The notes: generated by a model from the sequence alone, not told the origin. A stretch of 64,000 nt of DNA from Enterococcus_D sp050529585 (GCF_050529585.1 NZ_CP172882.1:930001-994000), one strand, 5' to 3'. Shown: positions 35,863-44,931, counted from the first letter of the stretch. Translations and numbers: made by a program.

Positions 35863-36318
35863 ATGGTAATGGACAAAAATATCCGAGATATACTAAAAGG
35901 AGATGGTCTTAATTTGTGGAATTATATACATGATTCGGATGAAATAGATTCTTTAAATGAAAAGTATGCAAACTTTCATGATTCATTTGTGGAAAAAATG
36001 GAGTTTTATTCAGGTATGTCACTGACTTTAGACGGATCTGTATCGTATACTAGTATGAGTATATTAACCGGTGAAGAAGGCCTGGAAAGTGATATATACG
36101 AAAACGCAAGTTTATTATTATTATTGAGTTCTCTAGAAACACCGTTTAAGATTATACTCAAATTTCAAGGAATAGTAGATTTTAATTATAATTTTTCACA
36201 TAGAACCGATAATCTATTAAATGAACCTATTTTAGATTTTAAAGGTTACAGATTTCATTTTAAAACCAATGTATTTAAGGTGTCTTCAAAGACCATGGCG
36301 TACAAAATTATTATTTGA
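35863..36318 (+). CDS. hypothetical protein, probable immunity protein of the RHS locus
   Basis: 151 residues from ATG 35863; a second ATG at 35869 is in frame, and the ribosome binding site is weak. FHDSFVEKMEFYSGMS near residue 37 resembles the H-D-S motif of several small immunity families (xHDSxVxxxEY). The rest alternates strands and acidic loops. The DNA just upstream, in another frame, reads like a toxin tail (GTDLPQTHSWQHSYGNGQKY), overlapping the start, which is the classic toxin-immunity junction. Confidence 0.6.
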   Translation: MVMDKNIRDILKGDGLNLWNYIHDSDEIDSLNEKYANFHDSFVEKMEFYSGMSLTLDGSVSYTSMSILTGEEGLESDIYENASLLLLLSSLETPFKIILKFQGIVDFNYNFSHRTDNLLNEPILDFKGYRFHFKTNVFKVSSKTMAYKIII

Positions 36319-36665
36319 ATTACTTAAATTATGGGATTTTTACTAACTTAACCACTGGTTAGGAGGTGCAAGAATAGATATGTCTACGAGGATATTAATC
36401 CGTGAGCATACGATATAAGTGAGAAGAGAACATAGACGATCGATGTCTTTTTCTGAATGAACGTGTTAGAGACCACAAAAAGTGAAAATTGTTTGCCTAC
36501 TAATCTCATCATTTTTTTTGAATCATTTATTTATCATATCGTCCTTCTCGCAGTAAGTTATTTTGTCGTGATCTAATTATATTAGAGAATGATATGTTAT
36601 TTTATATCAAAAAAGAAAATAGGGGGCGTGACATAAGTTAGATAGTTCCATCCTCGATATAAATA
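36319..36665. other. intergenic region
   Basis: About 350 AT-rich bases with no gene signal. An AGGAGG-like string at 36361 is not followed by a usable frame. Nothing else seen. Confidence 0.35.
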
Positions 36666-36666
36666 A

Positions 36667-36707
36667 AATGCACTCGAAAATACTCTGTTTTCGGGTGCAT
36701 TTTTTTT
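36667..36707 (+). terminator. intrinsic terminator
   Basis: A 14-bp stem with one G-U pair (AATGCACTCGAAAA / TTTTCGGGTGCATT) and a loop of 7, then a T-run. It lies immediately before a GH1 gene remnant, so it probably ended a transcript entering from the left. Confidence 0.75.
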
Positions 36708-36714
36708 AGTATAT

Positions 36715-37100
36715 TTGGTTGGTTTAAACAGTATCCGGACATCGATTCAATGGAGCTGTTTAATCGATGGTTTGGAAAGAAATACTGTCAATGAAGAAGC
36801 AGTATTTTTTTATAATAACGTGATAGATACGTTTATTGAGGACGGAGAGTACTTGTATCAGTTCCACTATCCTAAATTAGTAGATGGCAAAAAAGCTGTT
36901 CAGGTTGCCTACAATCTTAATCTAGCTTCTGCTAAAGCCATTGAGGTGTATCGGCAAGTAGGTATGTCTGAAGATGGCGGCCGCATAGGCACAGTGTTGA
37001 ATTTAACGCCAACCTATGCTGCCAGTGATCAGCCTGAAGATTTAGAGGCAGCGTGAATTGCTGAATTGTGAAACAACAAAATGTTCATCGTATTGCCTTC
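36715..37100 (+). pseudogene. GH1 6-phospho-beta-glucosidase, internally deleted and truncated
   Basis: The frame reads GLNSIRTSIQWSCLIDGLER and TVNEEAVFFYNNVIDTFIED, the GH1 region before the first active-site strand, then jumps to YLYQFHYPKLVDGKKAVQVA, which follows the acid/base NEP motif in intact enzymes. Compared with the GH1 gene at 59867 about 75 residues, including the catalytic glutamate, are gone. After GRIGTVLNLTPTYAASDQPE in-frame stops appear (A*IAEL*NNKM). Both ends are missing. A non-functional relic. Confidence 0.8.
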
Positions 37101-37122
37101 ATTCAAGAACATTTGAAAGTGA

Positions 37123-37150
37123 AAAAAGTCGAACGAAAATTCGGCTTTTT
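37123..37150 (+). terminator. intrinsic terminator
   Basis: An 11-bp stem (AAAAAGTCGAA / TTCGGCTTTTT with a G-U pair) with a 6-base loop; its 3' arm is the T-run. Probably the old terminator of the GH1 gene or its neighbour. Confidence 0.6.
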
Positions 37151-37429
37151 ATACTTGTTCGATTTCAAGCGCTTAGAAAGTCAGCTGAACGAATTACCGA
37201 ATCGAAACCAAAATAAATAGGCACCTCATATCCTTGTTGACAGCAAGAATATGAAGCCTTGATCAGTTACAGGCTTAGAAGGGTTGATCGATCAAGTCGC
37301 CATAGTTGACACAGTTGATCAACGTTTTTGTTTGACCCAAAAATCGCCTTCATTTCTAGTAGTAAATCTACGGATTTGCCTTTTTTAGGGAACTTTTTAC
37401 GTGATGTAAGGTGCTTATTTCGCTATATT

Positions 37430-37465
37430 AGAGGCATTGGACAATCTTGTCCGATGCCTCTTTTG
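37430..37465 (+). terminator. intrinsic terminator
   Basis: A 14-bp stem (AGAGGCATTGGACA / TGTCCGATGCCTCT, one G-U) with a 4-base loop and TTTT. No gene that it would serve is intact, another sign of deletion between 37100 and 37790. A weaker palindrome (CATATCCTTG / CAAGAATATG) lies near 37227-37253. Confidence 0.65.
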
Positions 37466-37790
37466 TCGTCTATGATCCATGCGCAGGGGGATGGATGTGG
37501 CAAACCTGGCAAAAAAATTGCAAAGGAAATAACGCATCGAATAGGCAGGTCTAGTTGACAAAAGATTATTACCCATGAGGTGAACCTTCTGCATCCATGG
37601 GCTTACAACACTTCGATTCTAGATAACGAATAGAGCACTTTTGGAATAGCAACTTTCAAATTATGTAGGGAACACGACAAATCTTGATTTAACTCTTTTC
37701 GGTAATCTTGTTATAGTTTGAAATGTCAAAAGACAAAAGATGTTTTCTCAAAAAGATCGTTGTTTGAGAATAACGTTCAGGAGGAGGGAA

Positions 37791-38036
37791 ATGAAAAAAC
37801 GAGTAAAATATGGGTTCTTATTACCAATTATAGCTTTATTCCTATGTTTATTATCTCCTATAGATACATTAGGAACAGAAGTTCATCAGGTAGAAACAGA
37901 AGGGACAGTCCAATTCACTGGAATCTATGAGCCAATCGGCACACCGGAACCCACACCACCAGATGGTATCGTCCCGACACATCTTTTTATAATAATAAAA
38001 TTCTTATTCATGACAAATAATACCATAAATGAATAA
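37791..38036 (+). pseudogene. truncated wall-anchored surface protein (WxL-locus type)
   Basis: ATG 37791 sits behind AGGAGGAGGG, a very strong ribosome binding site. An N-terminal signal peptide (KKRVKYGFLLPIIALFLCLL) is followed by EGTVQFTGIYEPIGTPEPTP, which matches the mature start of the small LPXTG proteins in enterococcal WxL clusters. Those continue with a Pro/Gly-rich linker and LPQTG; here the reading changes to unrelated sequence (HLFIIIKFLFMTNN) and stops at 81 residues. No anchor motif remains, so the 3' part has been lost. Confidence 0.6.
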
Positions 38037-38700
38037 TAGGTATCGAGTAAAGTCATTTATTAATCGATAAAAAATTTTTCCTATGTATTGTGTATGATCA
38101 ATTTTTACAAAACAAACAACTTAGAATTTGTTATGTTCGTCAAATGAATTGTAGCATGGTGTCCGTGAAGATGTTGCTGATAGCTAAAAATAACGAAAAA
38201 TGTTCATAACACATTCTTCATAAGATTCTTTCAAAAACGTGATATCGACAAATTATATATATAGTAAAGTAATGAACATGTATCAAAATCAACATAAGGT
38301 AAAAACAACTTGAACGTAATGATTTGATGAATAGGTTACAAAGCGTCTATTTTTGTTTTCTGATGTAATCGGAAAAGTGAGACATTCACTTTGGCAATGA
38401 ATACGCACAAATGGTTTCACATGGATATTACTTGAGAACGGATTTTCTACTTGTAGTCATGCATAAATCTGTTAATGGAGAAATGATTTTCCTCCTCTGA
38501 TTATTGACGTACTTTAGTAGTGACTATAAATTAAATAACGATAAATAACTTTATTCAATGAAGAAAATCGCTAGTATTTATAGGTGTTTTTATTGACTGA
38601 AAGTGACTGAGTTCATCCTCCAATGAGTCAATAAATCCAATCTAAAAGAACTTGACAAAGAAAAATCAAACATATAGAATTTAATCGAATTGAATAGTAT
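38037..38700. other. AT-rich intergenic region before the FMN riboswitch
   Basis: About 660 bases without a supported gene. It should contain the rib operon promoter in its last part, for which TTGACA-like (38652-38657) and TATAGAATT (38671-38679) strings are candidates with a 14-base gap, too short to be sure. Confidence 0.35.
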
Positions 38701-38830
38701 TCTTCGGGGCAGGGTGTAATTCCCGACCGACGGTGACAAGCGTAATGTTTGAAGTCCGTGACCCGCATGTTTATGCGGTGGAGCCAGTGTGAATCTGGCA
38801 CCGACAGTGAAAGTCTGGATGGGAGAAGAA
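38701..38830 (+). promoter_or_regulatory. FMN riboswitch (RFN element)
   Basis: The conserved blocks are all present: CTTCGGGGCAGGGTG, AATTCCCGACC, CGGTGACAAGC, AGTCCGTGACCCG, GGTGGAGCCAGTGTGAATC, CCGACAGTGAAAGTCTGGAT, GGGAGAAGA. A GCATGTTTATGC mini-hairpin forms the variable arm. FMN binding would favour the terminator hairpin downstream and shut off ribD-ribE-ribBA-ribH. Confidence 0.95.
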
Positions 38831-38896
38831 AAAAACCACAAAATTTCAAGGGGCGCAGTGCGTCTAAAATTGATATTTTGCCGGTCTTGTTTGTCT

Positions 38897-38929
38897 ATGC
38901 CTCGTGATCATTTCACGAGGCATTTTTTT
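38897..38929 (+). terminator. riboswitch-controlled terminator
   Basis: An 11-bp stem (ATGCCTCGTGA / TCACGAGGCAT) with a short loop and TTTTTTT, ending 20 bases before ribD. It is the expression platform of the FMN riboswitch. Confidence 0.9.
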
Positions 38930-38948
38930 ATTGAAAGGAGGAAGGAAC

Positions 38949-40025
38949 ATGCATAACGAATACATGCGCTTGGCAATTGCAGAAGCAAAAAAGGGTCGGC
39001 ACCATACGTTTACCAATCCGTTAGTCGGTGCCGTGATCGTCAAAGATCAACGAATCATTGCCAAAGGGGCTCACTTAGTTTATGGGCAGCAGCATGCGGA
39101 ACGAAACGCCATCGCACAATGCCATTCCTCCGAAGACCTATTCAATTCAACTTTATACGTGACTTTAGAACCATGCAACCATCAAGGAAAACAGCCGCCT
39201 TGTACCCAGTTGATCATCGATAGCGGCATCAAGAAAGTGGTCATCGGGCAATTAGATCCCAACCCGATCGTTGCCGGACAAGGCAAACGTTATTTAGAAG
39301 AACAGGGAATTGAGGTGATGGTAGGGGTCGAAGAATCCGCGGTGCGTCACTTGAACGCGCACTACAATTTCTACCATCAGCATCAATTGCCTTACGTAGC
39401 ATTGAAACAAGCCATCACCTTAGATGGTCGTATCGCAGTCGATCATCAGATCCGGAGCACGATCACTGGATCGGCAGTTTGGCAAAAGGTGCATCAAGAA
39501 CGAGGAGATTATCAAGGCATTTTGGTGGGGAGCCAGACAGTGCTGACGGATGATCCAACCTTATTGACGACCACCAAAAGTCCATTTCCACCGATACGCA
39601 TGGTGGTAGACCGTCGCGGGCGAGTATTGAGCCAAACACAATTGGCGCTTTTTTCGGATGCTTTGGCGCCGGTATGGATTTTTACTGAACAGGTATCTGA
39701 TCGTGAACGACCACCCCACGTGACAGTAATCACGATGGATAATCTGACGATTCCCAATCTGCTAAAGGAAATCGCCACACGGCAAGTCCAATCAATTTAT
39801 GTTGAAGGTGGGGCCGCAATCCATGATGCCTTTTTAGCAAGCGGACTATGGCAAGAGAGTATCACATACCTAGCACCGAAATTTCTTGGCGGCAACAGTT
39901 TAGCAAGTTTTGCTAGTCCACGTACGCCAATCAACATGCAGCAATTAGATCATGTGACGATGGAAGCAGTAGGAGCGGATATATGTATTCGAGGTAGGAG
40001 GCGAGAGGCGTGTTCACAGGATTGA
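38949..40025 (+). CDS. ribD: bifunctional riboflavin deaminase/reductase RibD
   Basis: 358 residues from ATG 38949 (AAAGGAGGAAGG upstream); the frame is open further left but that part lies in the terminator. Deaminase domain (1-145): zinc site HAERNA and PCNHQGKQPPC. Reductase domain (about 148-358): KQAITLDGRIA, VDRRGRV, YVEGGAAIHDAFL. It catalyses the second and third steps from the GTP-derived pyrimidine. First gene of the operon; overlaps ribE by 16 bases. Confidence 0.95.
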   Translation: MHNEYMRLAIAEAKKGRHHTFTNPLVGAVIVKDQRIIAKGAHLVYGQQHAERNAIAQCHSSEDLFNSTLYVTLEPCNHQGKQPPCTQLIIDSGIKKVVIGQLDPNPIVAGQGKRYLEEQGIEVMVGVEESAVRHLNAHYNFYHQHQLPYVALKQAITLDGRIAVDHQIRSTITGSAVWQKVHQERGDYQGILVGSQTVLTDDPTLLTTTKSPFPPIRMVVDRRGRVLSQTQLALFSDALAPVWIFTEQVSDRERPPHVTVITMDNLTIPNLLKEIATRQVQSIYVEGGAAIHDAFLASGLWQESITYLAPKFLGGNSLASFASPRTPINMQQLDHVTMEAVGADICIRGRRREACSQD

Positions 40026-40597
40026 TTCAAGAAAAAGGCCGCATCAAGGAGATTCGCAAGCAAAGCAGAACGATCCAGCTGACTTGTAGTGCTTCAGAAA
40101 GTTTGTTGCAGGGGTATGAAATCGGAGACAGTATGGCAATCAATGGGACGTGTTTGACGGCAATCAAAAAATATGAGACCACCTTTATTGTGGATATTAT
40201 GCCGGAAACTTTTCAACGGACCACCTTTAAACAACTCCCAGTAGGTGCCGAAGTCAACTTAGAACGGGCGATGGCAGCAACCCAACGTTTTGAAGGCCAT
40301 TTTGTTGCCGGCCATATTGATGTGACTACGCGACTGATTCAACGAAAGCAGTTGGAGAATGCGTTGATTTTGACCTTTGCTTACCCGGCAAGTGTCCATG
40401 GAGAGATCATTCCTCAAGGTTCGATTGCGATCAACGGCGTCAGCTTGACGGTCACGCAGACGACGGCGCAGTCGTTTTCCGTTAGTTTGATTCCGCATTC
40501 CAAAGACCAGACGACCCTTGGGCAATTGACACAAGGAGAATGGGTCAATATTGAGACGGATATGATCGGGAAATATGTCAAATACCAACGAAAGTGA
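40010..40597 (+). CDS. ribE: riboflavin synthase, alpha subunit
   Basis: 195 residues, GTG start at 40010 inside the end of ribD, after AGGAGG. Two lumazine-binding barrels: N-terminal FTGLIQEKGRIKEI with GDSMAINGTCLTAI, and a second with FEGHFVAGHIDVTT and GSIAINGVSLTVTQ. It dismutates two 6,7-dimethyl-8-ribityllumazine molecules into riboflavin. Works with the lumazine synthase encoded last in the operon. Called ribE here, ribC or ribB in other nomenclatures. Confidence 0.95.
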   Translation: MFTGLIQEKGRIKEIRKQSRTIQLTCSASESLLQGYEIGDSMAINGTCLTAIKKYETTFIVDIMPETFQRTTFKQLPVGAEVNLERAMAATQRFEGHFVAGHIDVTTRLIQRKQLENALILTFAYPASVHGEIIPQGSIAINGVSLTVTQTTAQSFSVSLIPHSKDQTTLGQLTQGEWVNIETDMIGKYVKYQRK

Positions 40598-40610
40598 AAG
40601 AAGGCAGATT

Positions 40611-41804
40611 ATGCATAAAGTAGAACAAGCAGTGGAATGGTTAAAAAAAGGCGGCTTGATCATTGTTGCCGATGATGAAAACCGTGAATCAGAAGGAGAT
40701 TTGATTGGCATCGCTGAATACGCAACACCTGATGCCGTCAATTTTATGGCGACCCATGGCCGAGGATTGATTTGTGCCCCAATCGCGCAAACCATCGCTG
40801 AAAAGCTGGCGTTGCCTGAGATGACGGAAAAGAACACCGATGCTTTTGGCACCGCGTTTACGATCAGTGTCGATCATATGTCTACTAGTACGGGTATTTC
40901 CGCCAAAGACCGTGCAGCAACGATTGGCGAATTGGCGAATCCGGCAGCACAAGCCGCAGATTTTTATCGTCCGGGGCATATCTTTCCATTGATTGCACAA
41001 CCGGGCGGCGTCTTGGTGCGCAGAGGTCATACGGAAGCCGCCGTTGATTTGGCAAAACTTGCAGGCGGTGTCGAAGCGGCGTACATTTGTGAAATTTTAA
41101 ATGCAGATGGGACGATGGCACGGGTGCCAGAATTGAAAAAACTGGCCGATCAATGGCAACTACCATTTCTGACTATTGATGAATTGGCGGAATATTTAAG
41201 AGGAACTGCACCGATCACTGTGGACTTGCCAACTGCCTATGGTGATTTCGACCTAACATTATTCGAAGACGAATTCGGCAATGAACATCTTTTATTAGCC
41301 AAAGGCGACATACGCAATACGACCGAACCGCTGTTGTTGCGGATTCATTCGGAGTGCCTGACGGGAGATGTTTTCGGCTCCCATCGCTGTGATTGCGGGG
41401 AACAGCTGCATGTAGCGATGCGGCAAATCGAAGCCAATGGGCGTGGCGCGATTTTGTATTTACGCCAAGAAGGACGTGGAATTGGCTTAAGAAACAAACT
41501 TCGTGCATACCAACTGCAAGAACAGGGCATGGATACGTATGAAGCCAATATTGCGTTAGGTTTTGCGGCAGATGCCCGTCAGTATTCATTTGCAGCAGAA
41601 GTGTTGGGGTCTTTCGGTATCCATGAGGTCCAACTGATGACCAATAACCCGGATAAAGTGCATGCATTAGAAAAATTAGGTATCAAAGTAACCGCACGTG
41701 TGCCATTAGAAATGCCGGCACATCAAGAAAACAGCGGCTATTTGAGAACGAAAAAAGAAAAGTTTCACCATTACTTATCTATTGAATCAATCAAAGGAGA
41801 ATGA
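40611..41804 (+). CDS. ribBA: bifunctional DHBP synthase / GTP cyclohydrolase II
   Basis: 397 residues from ATG 40611 (GAAGGCAG upstream). Domain 1 (1-200): DDENRESEGDLIGIAE and RRGHTEAAVDL of 3,4-dihydroxy-2-butanone-4-phosphate synthase. Domain 2 (200-397): GTP cyclohydrolase II zinc cysteines HSECLTGDVFGSHRCDCG, LRQEGRGIGLRNK and LMTNNPDKV. It makes both entry precursors of riboflavin, from ribulose-5-phosphate and GTP. No missing catalytic residue seen. Confidence 0.95.
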   Translation: MHKVEQAVEWLKKGGLIIVADDENRESEGDLIGIAEYATPDAVNFMATHGRGLICAPIAQTIAEKLALPEMTEKNTDAFGTAFTISVDHMSTSTGISAKDRAATIGELANPAAQAADFYRPGHIFPLIAQPGGVLVRRGHTEAAVDLAKLAGGVEAAYICEILNADGTMARVPELKKLADQWQLPFLTIDELAEYLRGTAPITVDLPTAYGDFDLTLFEDEFGNEHLLLAKGDIRNTTEPLLLRIHSECLTGDVFGSHRCDCGEQLHVAMRQIEANGRGAILYLRQEGRGIGLRNKLRAYQLQEQGMDTYEANIALGFAADARQYSFAAEVLGSFGIHEVQLMTNNPDKVHALEKLGIKVTARVPLEMPAHQENSGYLRTKKEKFHHYLSIESIKGE

Positions 41805-41807
41805 AGA

Positions 41808-42281
41808 ATGACAGTATTTGAAGGGAATTTTCACGGAGAGACAGTAAAAGTAGGGATAGTGGTTTCGCGATTCAATGAGTTTATCACCTCAAAGTTAGTT
41901 GAAGGTGCCAAAGACAACTTGGTACGTCACGGGGTCAAAGCAGAGAATATCGACATATATTGGGTGCCTGGTGCTTTCGAAATTCCATATATGACAAAGA
42001 AAATCGTAGACCACAAGCAATATGATGGCATCGTGACGTTAGGTGCCTTGATTCGCGGTGCCACCACCCATTATGAATTGATCTCAAATGAAGTGGCCAA
42101 AGGCGTAGCCCAAATTGGTCTGAATGCAGATATACCTATTATGTTTGGTGTCTTGACCACCGAAACCATTGAACAAGCGATTGAAAGAGCCGGCACAAAA
42201 GCTGGCAATAAAGGGAGTGAAGCAGCACAAGGTTTGTTAGAAATGATTTCTTTGAATAAAATGATTTTGGACAAAAACTAA
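41808..42281 (+). CDS. ribH: 6,7-dimethyl-8-ribityllumazine synthase
   Basis: 157 residues, ATG 41808 with AAAGGAGAATGAAG upstream, 3 bases after ribBA. Motifs: SRFNEFITSKLVEGA, WVPGAFEIP, LGALIRGATTHYE and GVLTTETIEQAIERA. It condenses the pyrimidine and DHBP precursors; the icosahedral enzyme often encloses riboflavin synthase. Last gene of the operon; terminator about 100 bases downstream. Confidence 0.95.
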   Translation: MTVFEGNFHGETVKVGIVVSRFNEFITSKLVEGAKDNLVRHGVKAENIDIYWVPGAFEIPYMTKKIVDHKQYDGIVTLGALIRGATTHYELISNEVAKGVAQIGLNADIPIMFGVLTTETIEQAIERAGTKAGNKGSEAAQGLLEMISLNKMILDKN

Positions 42282-42376
42282 AATTTCCATACTCTATGTG
42301 ATTTTCAATAGATATGAATGTTGAGAATGCTGGCAAATATCGTGTTTAGAGAGACGAATACAATCGAAATTTAGTC

Positions 42377-42413
42377 AAAATCAGTTAGGCATCGTGCTTA
42401 GCTGATTTTTTTT
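42377..42413 (+). terminator. terminator of the rib operon
   Basis: A stem of about 14 bp with G-U pairs (AAAATCAGTTAGGC / GCTTAGCTGATTTT), 5-base loop, then TTTT. First hairpin after ribH. Confidence 0.75.
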
Positions 42414-42618
42414 CTTGCAAGATAAGTCTTTGATTAGAATAGATACGAGACTTAAAGTTGCAGTTTTTGGTCAATAACTGAAAAAGCATAAAAATACCCT
42501 TCCTGTGATAGTGTACCCAGTGGTCTTTATATTTTATTCTAAAAATAATACGCATATTTATTTAAATGTTGGCGAGTTTTTTGATGATTGTCAGTATTAT
42601 ACGCCAATTATGCCATTA

Positions 42619-42773
42619 ATTTATATTTGTTTCCAACCGAAAGTGTAGAGCCGTTATTACCAAAATATGAAAAAGTGTTTAAAAAGTCAAATATTGGCAA
42701 GGGCTGTTTACGCATCAAAAAACTAGATGAGGAGAAAGTAGCGACTATCCGCTTGTTGCTGCATAAAAGCTGA
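42619..42773 (+). pseudogene. truncated copy of the 48414 gene
   Basis: From 42619 the plus strand encodes LYLFPTESVEPLLPKYEKVF and NIGKGCLRIKKLDEEK, ending LLLHKS, almost identical to the last 50 residues of the gene at 48414-48734. The first half of that gene is missing and no start fits. DNA similarity continues downstream through the shared terminator near 42942. Confidence 0.8.
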
Positions 42774-42909
42774 TAGGAACTTTAGCCTTTTTGTTCTTGT
42801 TTTATCATTTCTGGAAAATGAGTCATACATCCTACGCAACGTATTCACGAAATATGTTTGTACTGAGGGATACAGCAGGACAATAGTTCCATTGAGGGGG
42901 CAAAAAGAG

Positions 42910-42942
42910 GGGGCAAAAACTTTTGCGTTTTTGCGCCTTTTT
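42910..42942 (+). terminator. terminator shared with the 48414 repeat copy
   Basis: GGGGCAAAAAC pairs with GTTTTTGCGCC around TTTTGC, then TTTTTA. The same structure follows the intact gene at 48864-48897, with compensating changes only in part. Confidence 0.65.
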
Positions 42943-43127
42943 ATTTTTACCTGTTTATCTATATTTTTTTTTTTGATGTTTTGCACAATTATTTAATTTC
43001 ATATGCGACAATAAAATCACTCATAAATGGTTGAGTGGTTTTTTAGCATTTGATCAAAAATAAAGTGCTTATTCTTGTCCACTTTTTCAGTTGTTCAAGC
43101 GTTGTATAGATGAAAGGAGAAAATCAA

Positions 43128-43595
43128 ATGAAAGAGGATGTGACATTTGAAGAAGTATTGCTTTTATTAGGACAAGAAGTAATCAGTGTACTAGTAAAAA
43201 AAGGGAGTATGTTAGAAGATGCAGAAGATGCTGTTTCTAAAACATATGACACTATATTTTCTTCTCTGATCCATATGACACAAGATAATTTACGTCCTTG
43301 GTTTTTTAGGGTTTCTTTCAATAACTATATTGATTTACTCAGGAAAAAAAAGCGCGAAAAAGAACTGACTTTTTACTATGCTGACTCTCAGTCGAGTCTG
43401 GTAAATGAATCGGAAAAATTATGGATGCTCATCAACTCACTAAAAAGCCAAGAACAGGAATTAATAATACTTAAGTATTATTATCGTTTATCGTATGAGG
43501 ATATCTCAACAATGCTAGATCAAAAAGTTGAAACAGTGAAAAAGCAATTATATAGAGCACGAAAAAAATTAAAAGCAGACTGGGAGGATGTATGA
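43128..43595 (+). CDS. ECF-type RNA polymerase sigma factor
   Basis: 155 residues from ATG 43128, with AAAGGAG upstream; an in-frame ATG at 43110 adds six residues but carries that site inside. Region 2: MLEDAEDAVSKTYDTIFSSL and RPWFFRVSFNNYIDLLRKKK. Region 4: KSQEQELIILKYYYRLSYED and TVKKQLYRARKKLKADW. No extra domain. The following overlapping gene is a membrane anti-sigma factor, so activity is probably released by an envelope signal. Confidence 0.9.
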   Translation: MKEDVTFEEVLLLLGQEVISVLVKKGSMLEDAEDAVSKTYDTIFSSLIHMTQDNLRPWFFRVSFNNYIDLLRKKKREKELTFYYADSQSSLVNESEKLWMLINSLKSQEQELIILKYYYRLSYEDISTMLDQKVETVKKQLYRARKKLKADWEDV

Positions 43596-44521
43596 TGGAT
43601 TTGAATAAAAGTATCAAAAAAGCAAAAAGAAAGCAGGTAGCAATGATCAGCTGTGTTTCGATCATCAGTTTTCTTGTGATGTCGGGTATATTGGTTTTTC
43701 TATTGGATAAGGTTGCTACACATAATTATCGTGCGTTAGACCAGTCGTTGTCTGTCTATCAAACAATTGCTTCGCCAAATACACAAATTGATTCACAAGT
43801 GATTGCGAGCAGCTCTATTTTGGGTGGAGAAGTAGTGACGAACCAATCGAAAAATATTGATGGCTATACTGTGCTATGGGGGAGTTTACGTAGTAAGTAT
43901 AATGTTTTGGGAAGTGACATAGACTATAATGAACTGCTTCCCTCATGGTATCATTCCGAGAAAAACTCGTATGAATATAATCGTCAAACCAAGCAAAAAG
44001 TCGCTACCTTCTATGATCCAGCAATCGAAAACTATTATGATGGGGTGAAAAATGAATTAGCTAATTTAAGTAACATGGATGATTTTCTTGCAGAAGTGGC
44101 AATTTCCTTTGATCGGCCTTATCTCTTTAGTGAAGTGAAAAAAATGTTTCCAGATAATATCAATGTTGTATGGTTATATTTGTTTTCAGAAAACAGAGAC
44201 GAAAGCAAAGGGCCTTCCGGTATGCCAGTTTACGGTTTTCAATTAAGTGTTGATGGAAAGAATCAGATTGTTGATGCAGAATCTGATAAAGATTCTTTTT
44301 TCAGCGCATTTGAGACCTACGCTGCGCCCATGAGTAACCAAGAAATGGCTGATTTTATACAGGATAATCAAAATAAGAACGTAGATGATATAGAAGTCTT
44401 AGGGGCAATGGTTACAGGACAAGTAAAGAATTTGGTTGAACTAAAGGATAAAAGCTTTGTTAGGGGCAGCTCCATCGGGGTAACAGTGCCACGTGTTCCA
44501 TACATTGTACCGGAAAAATAG
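43595..44521 (+). CDS. membrane anti-sigma factor (Sigma_reg_N/Sigma_reg_C type)
   Basis: 308 residues from ATG 43595, 7 bases after GGAGG; an adjacent ATG at 43592 is equally possible. A basic cytoplasmic N-terminus (SIKKAKRKQ) precedes one membrane segment (about 17-38). The extracellular part (about 40-308) contains YRALDQSLSVYQTI and SFDRPYLFSEVKKMFPDNIN followed by VVWLYLFSE, which fit the paired sigma-factor regulator N- and C-terminal domains found with Bacillus-type ECF sigma factors. It holds the sigma factor inactive at the membrane until a signal acts. The overlap with the sigma gene implies coupled translation. Confidence 0.82.
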   Translation: MDLNKSIKKAKRKQVAMISCVSIISFLVMSGILVFLLDKVATHNYRALDQSLSVYQTIASPNTQIDSQVIASSSILGGEVVTNQSKNIDGYTVLWGSLRSKYNVLGSDIDYNELLPSWYHSEKNSYEYNRQTKQKVATFYDPAIENYYDGVKNELANLSNMDDFLAEVAISFDRPYLFSEVKKMFPDNINVVWLYLFSENRDESKGPSGMPVYGFQLSVDGKNQIVDAESDKDSFFSAFETYAAPMSNQEMADFIQDNQNKNVDDIEVLGAMVTGQVKNLVELKDKSFVRGSSIGVTVPRVPYIVPEK

Positions 44522-44532
44522 TAATCTTTTTG

Positions 44533-44655
44533 AAAATGATAGTGAAAACTCTGTTTAGCTAAAAGACTAGCTAATTCTTCATTAGAATTTTTTCCATTAC
44601 ATAAGTCGTAAATTCTTACTCCGGTTTCATTAACTTCATAAGTCGTATTTTCCAT
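44533..44655 (-). pseudogene. PqqD-like peptide-binding domain fragment
   Basis: The minus strand reads ENTTYEVNETGVRIYDLCNG and SNEELASLLAKQ, the PqqD pattern (xxLNxxxxxIxxLxxGxxxxxEIxxxL) that recognises RiPP precursor peptides. There is no ribosome binding site, the domain starts in mid-fold, and the frame then runs antisense into the anti-sigma gene. No radical SAM partner is nearby. Likely the leftover end of a deleted peptide-maturation gene. Confidence 0.45.
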
Positions 44656-44931
44656 TCACGTTGATAGAATACTTCTTTTTTTATGTCCGTTTTGACTCCG
44701 AAAGTCTGAGTTAGATAGCAACTTGCTATCGATCGTCTTCCCCATCTATCCAATGAGAATTAGTTCAATGACTAAGCCCACTATAAGTGGGAGACGATCA
44801 ATGTGAAGATTGGTTCTAATGTACCCTCCCTTTGGGGGCAAGCTACCTTAACTATCAGATCAAATATCTATCTGCCCTCTTTAAATTAATCAAATACCTT
44901 CGAAGATTCCCATACTCAACTGTTGGTTAAT

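Noticed and set aside
37227..37253. CRISPR-like or repeat array
   Set aside because: Single small palindrome only; no repeated units with regular spacing occur anywhere in the window.
40259..40852. Long minus-strand frame of 197 codons within the rib operon
   Set aside because: Antisense to ribE and ribBA, whose domains are complete; composition is not protein-like.
41215..41667. 150-codon minus-strand frame
   Set aside because: Antisense shadow of the GTP cyclohydrolase II domain.
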